This document shows positions 34,852 to 46,236 of a DNA stretch of 64,000 bases, in pieces. Under the pieces are notes generated by a model, which ran no database searches, was not told where the DNA came from, and worked only from the letters and a program-made list of their open reading frames with translations. This stretch comes from Calendula officinalis (Eukaryota > Streptophyta > Magnoliopsida > Asterales > Asteraceae). Each line of letters begins with the position of its first letter. Within the stretch, counting starts at the first letter, position 1. The position numbers were made by a program, and so were the translations under genes. The stretch is from assembly GCA_963853835.1 (NCBI GenBank), contig OY970822.1:43884404-43948403 (forward strand), in the 5' to 3' direction.

Positions 34852-37800
34852 ATGGCAACTCTAAAGTCTCTTGAAGTCAAAACCGATCTTAAATTTTCTG
34901 AATTTCACAATATGTGTGCATTCTTGAGAAATCCAGATGGTACAAAGGATTTTCGACCCACAGTTATGTTCTTAAAGAACTCACACATCAAGTTTTCACT
35001 CACCATCAACCCTAAAGCTTATCAACAGCATCTTGTTGATTTCTGGGAAAATGCTGAAAGGATAGAAGAATCAAATATATCAAAAATCAAATCCATTGTA
35101 GATGGCAAGCCAATCATCATCACTAAACAGTCCATCAGACATCATCTTCAACTGAATGATGAATCAGGTTTGTTTTCTTTACCTAAGGAAGATCTTGTTG
35201 ATATTTTACAAAAAATGGGGTATGAAGGAAGACTAGATATAGTTAGTATTCAAAAAGGTCTTCTTTCACCTCAATGGAAATATCTTGTTCATACTATTCA
35301 ACATTGTATCTCTCCTAAAAAGAGTACTTAGAATGAGTTCAACAAGTCAATAGCTTCTGTTGTTGTTTGTTTGTGCACAGGACAAGTATTCAACTTTTCA
35401 AACATGATTTTTGAAGGAATGCTTGGAAATCTATCATCTTCTCAATTTTTAATGTACCCAAGATTCCTAACTCATATTATAAACTGTGAGATTCAAAATC
35501 TCTCAACACCTAAAAACATTTTTGTTACACTAGAATTAAATAAAAAGGTGTATTCTAATATGAGAAAACAATTTAAATTTTCTAGGAAGGATACTCCATT
35601 GTTCCAAAATATGATCTATGATCAACCCCCAACAGGAGAAGGTTCAAGTCACCCCATTGAACCCCAACCAACTCCATCACTAAATACAGCCCAAACACAA
35701 CCCATTCAGTCCACTCAACTACCTGAACCAACAGATGTCCTGAATGTGTCCCAGATACATGAAATCAATCCACAGAGTGTTACTCTTCACTCTGAGGAAG
35801 ACCAGACCATTGCCAAACAAATTTCTAAAACTTACAAATGGAAGAAAACTTCCTTAAAGGACACCAGGGGACCAATTGAGTCAAACCCCAGACTCCAAGA
35901 GTTGTCCTCCAAGGAGGAGAGAGGACATGAGGAAAGGGCTCTCACTATTGATGCCCCAAAGGTGGGTGCACAGGCTAGTGAGAACATCAATAGGACCCAG
36001 ACCTCGGCAACTCTAAATGATGACTCATCTTTTGAGGCAGCACTAAGAGGACCCCAGTGTCAAGAAACCACAAGGGGGGCACTACTGTTTCTTCTAGGAA
36101 GAAGAGAGTGTCCAAACAACCCATTTAATCACCAAGAAGTGATAAGGGTAGAAAGAAACAAACTGAATTGACAGATAGGATGGAAAACCTTCAAACCAAT
36201 GTACCAACTGAGCCCAATGATCCACCCAAAGGGGCTGAGGGCAGTATTAAACCAACACAATTGACGCATAGGAAGGAAAACCTTAAAACCACTGTACAAC
36301 ATTGTCTGAATTTACTGAATAATCAAGGAAAAACCATGACCTACATGAAACACTACATCAATACTCTGAACAGAAGACAGAAGAGGTTCGAGTACAAGCT
36401 TCAACGGCAATCAAATTTGATCAAAAAATTACAAAGAAAGATTGCAGATAGTGAGGCTCAACAGGTTGAGATCACTAAGGGGGAGAAAGATCAAATACAA
36501 GGGATGATTGATCAATCTATAGCAGCAGCAGCCCTCCTAAATCTAAAAGAGGTTCATGGTGAAACATGTCAGAGTTTTGGTGAAGACCTGTACAAAGAAA
36601 TGAAAAGTATGGATGAGGATGTATTTGTGTCTGCAAATCAATCTCAAACAGCAGAACAAATAAACTTTCCAGTTGCTAGTCAGGTCATAGAGACTACTGA
36701 TCCTATGGATACTACTGAAGCAAAGGATCAAGAGGTTGTTACTACTGGTCATATTGAAGAAGAAGAAATACCAGTAGTAATGCTCCATAAAAAGATATCA
36801 TGGATACTACTGATGCCCTAGCAGTAGTAACTACAACAACAACCTCACCAGTAGTAATTGAATCACAACAATTGGTGGTTTTTGAACCAGAGATTTCACC
36901 AGTAGTAACTACCTTGGTTACTACTGAAGATGAAGATGAAGTAATACCAGAAGTTCTTGAACGTGAACGTGTAGTAATCATATCAAAACCTCCAACTCCA
37001 GAACAACCACTTATCATACCTGACATTGATGATAATGTAAATTGGTATGAAGTTGATGAATGTGCACTTCCTCCACACCCCAAGATACTACCACAGAATA
37101 AGATACGTTTATTCTCTCCATCAATTGTATTTACTCATGTTCTTGATATGAAATACACTCCACCTCTACTTTCAGCCTGTGTTGGAAAAGGAAAAGAAAA
37201 GTTTGATGATGACTATCCAAACTGAGCTCTAGGTCACCACATGGTAAACAAAATGAACCATGTCAGACCTGTAAAACAAGACAAATGGAAGGTGAACAGG
37301 ATAAGATATCTGAGGAAAGTTGCAAAGACTCATGCTCTTGAAGACAAGAAAAAGGCTGAAGAAGAAAGACTGGAAAATCCAACAATTCAAGAAGTTGATG
37401 CAATAATTCAAGAGGTAGAAGGAGTCCTGGTAGATGATCAAAAGGCAGAATTTGATAAACAAAGAAAAATAGAAGAAGAACATTTGAATTACCTTGAAGA
37501 TCTAGTAGCAGAATGCAAAAGAGAAAAGGCTGATCTACCAGATGAAATTTTTGAACAAAAGAAGAAAATGATTGATTTCTTAAAATTAAAAGGACATAGT
37601 GCTAAGTCCTTTGGCAGAATGAAAATGATAACAATAGTAGACAAATATTGCACTGCCAAAAAGAGAGAATTAGCAGAAATTGAAGTAGAAGAAGAAAAAG
37701 AAAAAGTATTAGTTGAAATTGATCCCTCAATCATTCTCTCCAGAACACCAACACCTGGTGAATCTTCAAAGCCTTCTAAAAAGAGGAAAGAAATTGAATC

Positions 37801-38452
37801 TGAAACGGAATCAAGGAAGAAAAGTAAACAAGATCTACAAGTATTTGATGTTCCTATTGCTCCTCTTGAAGATAATCCAATTATCAATTGGAGAGTTGTT
37901 GACAATGTCATAGAAGTCATAAGAGAGGACAAAACAACTCAAAGATTTACTGGTTGGAAACCTATGGTAAGATCTTGTTCAAGAAGTGATATAATCAAAG
38001 TGTTGATTATTGGGAAACCAAGAATGGCTAAGAAATCATGGAAAAACTCAGGAGCTGGATATTTGACTAAAATGATTGATGATGCTTTCTATCCAGACAA
38101 CTATCCTGAAATATTCACTAACAAAGAAAATGTTTATGCATGGAATGTACTCCCCACAGTAAACATGTATTTCTTTGAAAGAGCCAGTAAGAATTGTGAA
38201 CTGTACTTATTTGAAAAAGAATATCCACACTCAGAAGAAACAATGTATCAGATATTCACAAACACCTTCATAAAACCTTATGATGCTGTAATGTTTCAAG
38301 AAAAATTCAATTATTTTGTAAAAAGGAACAGCAAATACATAATAGCTCAAAGGAAGAAGCAAAATCAGAGAACAATTGAAGGTATGCAAAGAAGAGCAAA
38401 ACTGTTAGAAGAACAAGAGAAGAAGAATGAAGAAGAGAAGAAACTTGGTTAA
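34852..38452 (+). pseudogene. Sirevirus env-like region, multiply broken
   Basis: Starts at ATG 34852. The first part (LKFSEFHNMCAFLRNPDGTK) is the conserved N-terminal domain seen after pol in related plant copia elements. In-frame TAG at 35329-35331, after which the same frame runs to 36171. It then shifts near 36060-36170 (36168-36821) and near 36800 (36800-37225). A TGA lies at 37223-37225, and the same frame continues 37241-38452. The middle is Thr/Pro/Gln-rich. 36310-36500 is a basic coiled coil, and 37280-37700 is highly charged Lys/Glu coiled coil. No convincing signal peptide or transmembrane helix is seen, so 'env-like' is positional only. Viral envelope function is not supported. 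Confidence 0.75.
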
Positions 38453-38484
38453 TTAAAAGTGAATTAACAAGTTTAGGGGGAGAT

Positions 38485-38986
38485 TGTTGGGATATGAAAC
38501 AGATATAAACATTCTAATACTGATGCTGCAGTTAGTACTGATCAATATATATTGAAGTTAGTACTGATGGGGCAGAAACACTAGATACTACTGATGATGC
38601 TGATCTTGGATTTACTACTGATGATCAAGTTTACTACTGATTCTATTTATGGTGTTGATCGAGTCCGAGATTCTAGTATAGTTTGTTATAGAATGTTTAT
38701 CTTTTGTATATTGATTGTAATCGAATTCTAGAATAACTAGGTTAATATTTTAGGCTTCAAGGACTATTATAAATAGTTCCTTACGAATTGTAAACGTATG
38801 TGTGTATTGTTCGAATTATTCAATATACATTGAAGCTTTTTGTGATTACTGTGTTCTTATTATTGTTTCATTCAATTACAGTTTTCGTTTGTTCTTAATC
38901 ATATAACAAGAGTGTTAATCCGCTGTAACTTCTCTTGTTAGTAGATCTGTGATTAAATAATCTTTTTGAGTTATTCGATACTGACA
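38485..38986 (+). repeat. Copia 3' LTR
   Basis: 502 bp, preceded by the polypurine tract at about 38473-38484. Differs from the 5' LTR at about 10 positions by eye, mostly transitions. Confidence 0.95.
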
Positions 38987-39245
38987 AAGTTGAAATTACT
39001 TTTAATGTTATGCATTAGTCATTGTCATTCCAACCTATTTGCTCTTGTCTAGCAACCCTAAAACCCAAGTCACATCTACATCAAACCTTGTGGTCTATGG
39101 AAATAGTAAATCTAAAGAAGACAGACGAAACCAATGCTAGAACCAAATATGGGTCACCTTCAGATTGACAGTATCACATTGAAAATGTAGATTTTGGGTT
39201 TGGGTTTATAAATATGCCACTATGGATATTCTTATTTATATACTA

Positions 39246-39560
39246 CTTCCTCCGATTCAAAGTAATTGATACAATTTTCATATTTGGGTATATCAAAATA
39301 AGTGATACATTTTGAAATTTTATCTTATTTGGTAAAAAGTAGTAGGCCTCATATCCACTAACTATCTACTTTAATAGAGTGAAATGAGCTTTTTATCCTT
39401 ATTTTTACTTTTAAACATAATTAACCTTACTTTATTCAAACATTGTGGGACCCATTGCACACTAACCATCCAATTAATCTAATTTAACTCTTATTATAAT
39501 ATTTTACCTTAAAAAGCGTGAAATTAACAATATATATCACTTATTTTGAATCGGAGAAAG
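39246..39560. mobile_element. Stowaway-type MITE copy 3
   Basis: Starts CTTCCTCCGATTC after TA and ends TTTTGAATCGGAGAAAG. The interior matches the other copies (TTATTTGGTAAAAAGTAGTA, CCACTAACTATC, GTGGGACCCATT). Confidence 0.8.
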
Positions 39561-39726
39561 AATATTTATTGCAAGGTTAATAGGTTATAACCATTAAATA
39601 AAGTTGTAAAAACGACAAACTTTTTGGATGTAGCGGTTGATTATAATTAGTCGCTTATGAACAAAGAAATTCATTGGTTGTACAAAGTAATCACAAAAAT
39701 ATAAATACTAATAAAAAGAGTAAAAT

Positions 39727-40752
39727 TAGGTCTGGCAAAATTAAACCCGACCTGTTAATCCGTTTAAAAATTAGCGGGTTGATATGTAACTTTCGACCAG
39801 TGGGTTGTAAACGGGTTAACATGTTTACATAGCGACATATAAACATGTTTAGAGTGATGGGTGTGGTGGCTTAAGCCAAACCGTCACCTCTGCGCCACCT
39901 CACCATTTCACATTTCACATTTCACATTCAAAACCCCCAAATACCCCCCTCTACCATCACTAACCAATAATACTTATTTGAGACCCACCAAAAATACACC
40001 TAACTTACAAAATACCCTTTAAAAAAAAGAATTCCCTCTCTCTCTCTCCTCGCCGACCTCGCCAGTGTTCCGGCGAAAGGTCTCACTCAACCCACGAGGG
40101 GTGTGGTGGCGAAGGGTTTGAGCTCGCCAAAAGATGCCACATAGGCATAAAAGTCATCCGGCGGTGGTGGCTACGCCACTGCACCGCTTCCTCTTAGATA
40201 AACAACTTATTTACATCCCGTCAACCCGTTTAAATATTATGCATATTTAATATATTTATATATGTGATATCCTTTTATATCTAAATATTTAACCTAAATA
40301 AACGCTAAGATAAATATACTATTTATCTCTTAGTTTAAATATTTGTCTCTTCTCTACTATTTTTTTCTCTCTGTTTCTCTTTCATTAAGATTTGTTTTTT
40401 CTCCATTGTGATTCTTCTTTTCTGGTTATTCTACTTCAATTTTAATTCTCCTCCGGTTTGCACGTTTCTTTCATATTTGATTCATCTTATTTTGTTAGTA
40501 TAAGTATTAAAGTATGTTTATTGATTTATTTCTAATTTTTTATATCATGATATTTAAGTAGGTCAGCAATAGAACCTATTTGAGAAATCTATACATAAGC
40601 CAGTACGTTTATGATATAACCTTTTTAATAAATAGGTGAGTTGAAAATATCACCCCGTTTAACAAAACAAATTGGGTTGGTTAAGATTTTCAACCCGCGA
40701 ACCTAAACAAGTCAACTTGTTTATAACTCAACCCAACTTATTACCACCCCTA
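39727..40752. mobile_element. hAT-like GGGTT-rich MITE carrying a nested Tourist element
   Basis: Left end TAGGTCTGGCAAAA and right end TTATTACCACCCCTA pair at 9 of 12 terminal positions. Subterminal parts are rich in AACGGGTT / AACCCG. A clear 8-bp duplication was not found, so the limits are tentative. Confidence 0.4.
39852..40193. mobile_element. Tourist-like MITE nested in the hAT-like repeat
   Basis: 342 bp flanked by TTA on both sides (39849-39851, 40194-40196). Ends GAGTGATGGGTGTGGTGGC and its inverted partner pair at 13 of 19 positions. Contains a (CATTTCACA)n stretch at 39903-39930. The 3-bp TTA duplication fits the PIF/Harbinger superfamily. Confidence 0.6.
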
Positions 40753-41100
40753 ATTAGAACGGTTCATTAGTCAAAGTTCATTTGATAAAAAAATGCTTCT
40801 TTTGGTTCAATTTTCAAAGTTCAACCCAAAATTTTACGCTAGGAATGGAGATAGTATGTGAGAATAAGGGGCCGTTTCATGGATTAATGATAAAGTCCTC
40901 AAAATAATACGTACGAAAGAAATTATAAATAATTATAGTGATATATTAGCCTTTATAAATAAACAGTTAGTTTATTACAATATTTTAACTTTATTTACTT
41001 CAAATTATAGCATGTTAAATTATTTTAGTCATAATTGTGTGTTAGTGATTCTTTAGTTTCATCGCAACTTAAACCACCTAACCCCACTAAATCCCGTTAA
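40753..41100. other. AT-rich spacer
   Basis: Nothing recognised apart from AT-rich sequence between two transposons. Confidence 0.5.
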
Positions 41101-43110
41101 AAATGTTTGTGCTATTAGGCCTCTCCCAACCCTTACCCATCACTAAATTCATCACTAGCGTCACGTCATCACATCCTTACTGACACGCTACTGACACGGT
41201 CGTGTCAACCCTACCCATCAATAACCCATCACTAAACTCATCCTTTCCACATCATCATATTAATTAATAAAAAAAACACATTACATTAAATAAAAAACAT
41301 TACATTAATAATAAAAATAAAAAATTACGATTAAAAAAACACGAATAAAAAAAAAACAATACGGAAAAAAAAACATTACGAAAAAAAAAATTAACGTTGA
41401 CGATAGTTTGGCGGGAGGGTCCAAATGTGTTCGATTAAGGCATTGCGAAGTTTATGATGCACAACTCGATCACGTATCTCCGTTTCAATACGCAATTGGG
41501 CTGCAACCCGTTCATGCCATGTACGTTGTGGGTGATTATCCGGGTTAGCGGTATAGTCTTCTTCGATTGGACAAATTGCGCGGCCGTTATCTTCCGTAAT
41601 CATGTTGTGTAATATCACACAAGTGTACATGATCCGTCGTATTTTGTTCACACTGTATGGTCGTGCCGGGTTTTTAATGATTGCCCACTGTCCTTGAAGC
41701 ACTCCGAAAGCTCGTTCGACATCCTTCCTAGCGGATTCTTGGAACCGCTTGAACTTCATGTTCTTTTCTTCAATTGGGCATTTAAACGACTTGACAAGCG
41801 TTGCCCATTCCGGATAAATCCCATCAGCTAGATAATAACCCTTCGTAAATTGCTCACCCGAAATAGTAAACGGAACTACAGGAGACCTGTCTTGCCTTAT
41901 TTCATCAAACAAATCTAATTCGTTAAGGACGTTTATGTCGTTATTCGAACCCGCCGGGCCAAAGTACGTATGCCATATCCACAAATCGTATGACGCAACA
42001 GCTTCAAGCATTATTGTGGGACATCCTTGATCACCACGTGTGTATTGGCCTTGCCATGCTGTTGGACAATTTTTCCAAGGCCAATGCATACAATCAATGC
42101 TACCAAGCATCCCAGGAAAACCATGTATCTCTTGATGTTTGGCATGTAAACGTTGGACATCATGAGTTGTTGGTTTTCGCAAAAACTCAGTCAAGTATAG
42201 ATAGAATATACATTTACAAAAGTTGTCCAAACAATCGTGCGCTGTTTGTTGACCCATGTGCAGGTACTCATCAAACAAATCAGCGGCACAACCGTACGCC
42301 AATTGACGTATGGCAGAGGTACACTTTTGAAATACATTAAAACTGGGGTAACCCGTAGCGTCTCTCTTTTGACAGAAATAATCAAAATACGACGGTAGTT
42401 GACCCGGTGGATTATAAAAATGTATAGCCTGGCATATACGGATGAACAAAGGTTTCGACATGCGAAACCGTCTTCGGAAGTAGTCCGGGGGGAAAACGGC
42501 ATTGTCGGAAAAGTAATCATTCCATAAACGTTCAGCAGCCGCAACGCGATCTCTTGGTATATATCTTCGTGGTGCTCTTGGCACAGTGGAATTTTCAGCT
42601 TCTTCTTGATCCAGATAATCAAGCCTTTCAATAGTTTGGTTCAAATCGAAGACGGCTGTTACATTAACATAATCTTGCCAGTAATCATCGGAGTCATCGT
42701 TTGGATCCATTGAATGAGAGAAAATATATGGAAATTGGGAAGAGATGAAGTATGTGATTGTGAGAGGAAGAGAGGAAGTATGTGATTGTTTGTTTAAAAT
42801 GGTAGAGTATAGTGGGTTTTTATAGAGGTTGTGTGTAATATTAATTATTTGTATTAAAAAATAATATAAAAAAAATTGATTTTGAATCAATTCGGACACT
42901 CCCCCGGACCCACCCCTCGACCTCGACGCTGCACACCGCCCCGTCCTCACCACGACGGATTCCCCACGATGCCCCGCACGACGCCTCCGTGCCAACGGCG
43001 TCGGCGGGCGACAGCCAAAAAAACCCCACGACGGGTGCCGAGGACGTGCCGTTGGCACGGGTATAGTATCGTTGCATTGTTACGGCGCCGTTTCTTTCAG
43101 AAACCCCTTT
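41101..43110 (-). mobile_element. PIF/Harbinger DNA transposon with intact transposase ORF
   Basis: The transposase ORF is flanked on the left by subterminal repeats (CCCATCACTAA repeated at 41140-41230) and on the right by a GC-rich block (42895-43085). Both blocks recur in the deleted copy at 17991-18660, which supports a single element. Matching terminal inverted repeats and a TTA duplication were not found at the right end, so the right terminus may be lost. No Myb/NAM-type partner gene is in this element. Confidence 0.75.
41391..42710 (-). CDS. PIF/Harbinger-type DDE transposase (ALP1-like), 439 aa
   Basis: Start ATG at 42708-42710 (MDPNDDSDDYW). The open frame continues 116 codons upstream without an ATG in good context, through the element's GC-rich leader, so the internal ATG is preferred. 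The N-terminal part has RRRFRMSKPLFIRICQAI, the helical region of nuclease-family Harbinger proteins. The DDE_Tnp_4 catalytic residues are visible: D in GSIDCMHWPW, D in AGSNNDINVL and E in KDVERAFGVL. The end is LPPNYRQR, TAA. Length and motifs match active-length family members. The protein would cut and paste elements with matching ends, normally together with a Myb-like partner. Domesticated ALP1-type host genes are an alternative, but the flanking transposon sequence argues for a mobile element. Confidence 0.9.
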   Translation of the reverse strand: MDPNDDSDDYWQDYVNVTAVFDLNQTIERLDYLDQEEAENSTVPRAPRRYIPRDRVAAAERLWNDYFSDNAVFPPDYFRRRFRMSKPLFIRICQAIHFYNPPGQLPSYFDYFCQKRDATGYPSFNVFQKCTSAIRQLAYGCAADLFDEYLHMGQQTAHDCLDNFCKCIFYLYLTEFLRKPTTHDVQRLHAKHQEIHGFPGMLGSIDCMHWPWKNCPTAWQGQYTRGDQGCPTIMLEAVASYDLWIWHTYFGPAGSNNDINVLNELDLFDEIRQDRSPVVPFTISGEQFTKGYYLADGIYPEWATLVKSFKCPIEEKNMKFKRFQESARKDVERAFGVLQGQWAIIKNPARPYSVNKIRRIMYTCVILHNMITEDNGRAICPIEEDYTANPDNHPQRTWHERVAAQLRIETEIRDRVVHHKLRNALIEHIWTLPPNYRQR

Positions 43111-43265
43111 AAGCACTATGTATTAAACACTGAAAATGAATGGTAATTATATACTACTATACATTTGACAACATGAATGAATAGTGGCAGCCTGGTCATT
43201 TTTGTCTTTTTCTGAATTTTCATCTAATATATATTGCTGAAGATGCATTTTGATACCAAATGCTT

Positions 43266-43416
43266 CCCTTGCCAAAGTGGTTGGACGCAAGCTTCTAACT
43301 TTCCCCATTTTTCAGACCACCCAGGTTTGAATCCCTCCTGGATAGTTTTTAACATTCTTTTTTTCACCTTTGCTTGGATAGGTTTTTACATTCTTTTTTT
43401 TTCACCGTTGCTGAAA
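43266..43416 (+). mobile_element. tRNA-derived SINE-like sequence with duplicated tail
   Basis: A-box-like AAAGTGGTTGG at 43274-43284 and B-box-like GGTTTGAATCC at 43324-43334. The tail (GGATAGTTTTTAACATTC and T-run) is tandemly duplicated at about 43339-43376 and 43377-43416. Target duplication not found. Confidence 0.5.
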
Positions 43417-43817
43417 TTACATTTTAGCCCTTGAACTTTAGCTCTTTTAAAAATAACAATATACTCCCTCTTAACTTTAATTTTTTTTAAATAACAATGT
43501 ACTCACCTAAACTTTAATATTTACCATTATATTAAAGATTGTTCCTATAGTTAACTATTATATTACTATATACCTATAAATCGTGTCTTTTAACTATTAC
43601 TATTATAATAACTTTTATCTTGAATACAATAGGTATTATTGAACATTTTATTTTTATATGTACTACTAATATTATTGCTAATAATTTCATATACAATTAA
43701 AGTTTGTTCAAAAGATGTCTAAATTTCCAAAATAAGATGCAATCTTATGTTTAACATAAAGTTTTTGGATTGACATGAATAACACACACTTTGTATGAAG
43801 TAATACTTATAGATATA

Positions 43818-44378
43818 TCTTTTGAGCGTCGTATGAAAACCCCGCGGCATCGCGCGGGGAACTATCCTACCCTATATATGAGGCCTAAATTTGAAGAGGG
43901 TTTGACACCATGGCAATTCCAAGCATTCCTATTCGTCCATAATGCCACTTGGAATTCCCTGATTGGTCCACGTCATGTGCACTAATACAAACGAATCTGG
44001 TACGGCTTACGGTCTACATTCATATTCATATGCTCCATATACGGCAAACGAATCTGGTACGGCTTACGGTCTACATTCATATGCTCCATATACGGCTTCC
44101 TACATACAAGGAAACAAATAACTATTTAAAAGATCATACATACAAATAACTATTTAAAAGATCCTACATACAAGGAAACAAATAAATATTTAAAAGATCA
44201 ATCAGCGAAGGAAACAAATAACTATATGTAACATTTCTTCATTTACCGTTTTTTTGTACAAAATCATCATCACATCTATCGATTATTATGTCATTTAGAA
44301 GTATATAAAGTTTTTGGACATTTTTCTACATACTAAAATTTACAGCATACCCGCCCATCGGGCGGGTTTTGTAGCTAG
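43818..44378 (+). mobile_element. Non-autonomous Helitron
   Basis: The 5' end TC follows A. A GC hairpin (CCCCGCG..CGCGGGG, 43840-43859) lies near the start. The 3' end has hairpin CCCGCCCATCGGGCGGG (44350-44366), 8 nt, then terminal CTAG (44375-44378) followed by T. This A|TC...CTAG|T layout with a terminal hairpin and no duplication is the Helitron signature. The interior has two tandem duplications: a 57-bp unit beginning AAACGAATCTGG (43989 and 44046) and AAACAAATAACTATTTAAAA units (44110-44226). No RepHel gene. Confidence 0.75.
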
Positions 44379-44379
44379 T

Positions 44380-45870
44380 ATACTTGTATATAAAGATCAA
44401 TACGTACATGAGCATTACATAGTATATTGGATCAGGCCCTATTACTAACTATAAAATGGGCCTAATTAGATGTGGTACATAGCATGAAATTGTCCGTTAA
44501 CAATTTGTAATGGTATTTATTAGGCCGTCTTTGCAGAATTATTAGTTCAAGTAGACAATCGGCTTGGCCCATGCTATCAATGAATGTTGCACCAAAATAA
44601 ATATTTAGTTATTGTTTAGCGTAGTAGGCTTGGCCCATGTCAACAGGTTCGTAGTATTTAGTATTTTACTTTTATCCAGGTTGAGATAGTGTTGTATTAA
44701 ATTTGGTAAAATAATATACCTTTCTCCTTTAATTTTACGAAGGTATCGGACCCTCTTCCGCCCTAATTAAGAGCGTCTAACAACAGCTTTTGCATACACA
44801 AAAATAGTGTAGTTTTAGTATTATTTTCTGCACTAAGATAACCAAAAAAAGCATTTAATGGATAAATAGAAGAAACTCCTCGAACCCAAATAGGAAAAGT
44901 CTCTCAGTCCTTATAAATACTCCACTATATATTAACAGGGTATTAGTGCAATGGTACGACATATACAATATAATCATATTTTGCGGCGACGATGGTGAGG
45001 AATTTAACGACATATATGAGCTTTTAATCAAAATAAATAAATAAATGATTATGATTGACAAAATAAATATTATAATTCTATGAATTTATATAAAATTCAG
45101 CAAAATAGTGAGAAATAAAAAAAATTATAAGGCTAAAATAGCGTGGCTTCGCACCTAGGATGCTTTCATGCCATAAAGGCCTCATGCCGAAGTTTTAGAA
45201 AAATTGACAGCTTCAAAATCGAATGTACTACCTTTATTTTATTATCAAGAAGTTTTAACCAACTAAACTATTAAATGTTAGATTACCTATTTGAAAGACA
45301 AATTATTTATAGAACACAAATGGAGTAATAGTCATGATAGCTTTGCTTACAGCCTTACATACTCTTTTTTTTTTTCTAAAAGAAAAAAGAGAGACAAAAT
45401 GTAGTGTTTGAGATGTAATTATTTACTATTTTTTAATTAAATTTTGTTTTTCACTCTCCTTAAAAGTGTTAGATACCAAAATGAATGCTTACTTGAGAAG
45501 TTGTGATACGTTTTTAGGGTAGTGTAAGGATAAGTACAACTTTTTGTTGGAGGATAGTACAAGTCGTGACTGCAACGTTGCAGAACAGGGCTACTCAAAA
45601 TCCCAACAGAAGAAAGTATTTGTCTTGTATATATGATACAGACAGACAGTCGGCCAGACACAGAAAAATGATAATGAAGATTTTAATTTTAATAATAAAA
45701 ATAAAAAACCAGAAGGAAATCTTATATTCAGTTAAAAAGCCAGTAAGTTGGGGACCTTTTTCTATTCAACTTTCCATTTTCCAATACACAACTCCCAACC
45801 ATCAAATCACTATCAAATGAAGCATACAACACCAGAAAACCATTTCAGGAAAATGCTTTCACTTTATACT
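44380..45870. other. Intergenic DNA
   Basis: No gene recognised. Short AT-rich frames only (44855-45061, 45437-45661, 45566-45820), none with a family likeness. Confidence 0.5.
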
Positions 45871-45877
45871 ACCCGTT

Positions 45878-46233
45878 GAGCATCTCCAACTCACCTCTAT
45901 CAACCCCTCTATCTCTATATTTGAAGTTTTTTCTCCTCCAATCCACCTCTATCCCTCACTCTAAATATAGAGTGAGAGAAAAGCTCCCTCTATATTTGAA
46001 GTGAGAGAGTATCCCCTCTATCTATGCCTCTATCTATGTACCCCACACATCCTTAACTAATTTTCCTTTGTGATGTAAAATAAATTAATTAAAAATATGA
46101 TTTCTATGGGTCCCACTAGTTTTAGAGGGATTGATAGAGTTTATGGTTGGAGTTGATGTTATCTTTAGAGTGAATGGACCCACCAATTATAGAGATAGAG
46201 TGAGTTTTATAGAGTTTATGGTTGGAGATGCTC
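45878..46233. mobile_element. Tourist-like MITE (GAGCATCTCCAAC family), deletion derivative
   Basis: Ends GAGCATCTCCAAC and GTTGGAGATGCTC are exact inverted repeats. TTA follows at the right; GTT lies at the left, so the duplication is imperfect. Both arms match the arms of the adjacent larger element (46237-47550), from which it looks internally deleted. Confidence 0.8.
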
Positions 46234-46236
46234 TTA

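Larger units (their letters stand above)
27865..38986 (+). mobile_element. Full-length Sirevirus-like Ty1/copia retrotransposon with env-like region
   Basis: LTRs 27865-28367 and 38485-38986, each TG..CA. Perfect target duplication AAGTT at 27860-27864 and 38987-38991. Primer binding site TGGTATCAGAGC two bases after the 5' LTR (initiator tRNA-Met). Purine tract TTAGGGGGAGA before the 3' LTR. Gene order gag, protease, integrase, RT, RNase H is copia type. About 4.1 kb of further sequence after RNase H encodes an env-like region, the hallmark of Sireviruses. The LTRs differ at about 10 sites plus one indel by eye (about 98% identity), so insertion is recent, probably later than the gypsy element. 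All coding regions are damaged. Confidence 0.95.

Noticed and set aside
34852..38452. True viral envelope gene
   Set aside because: No signal peptide, no transmembrane helix and mostly charged coiled coil; only its position is env-like.
42711..43058. 116-codon N-terminal extension of the Harbinger transposase
   Set aside because: No ATG start, composition of untranslated GC-rich leader, and the family normally begins close to ATG 42710.
43985..44230. CRISPR-like repeat-spacer array
   Set aside because: Plant nuclear DNA; the repeats are adjacent tandem duplications inside a Helitron, without uniform spacers.
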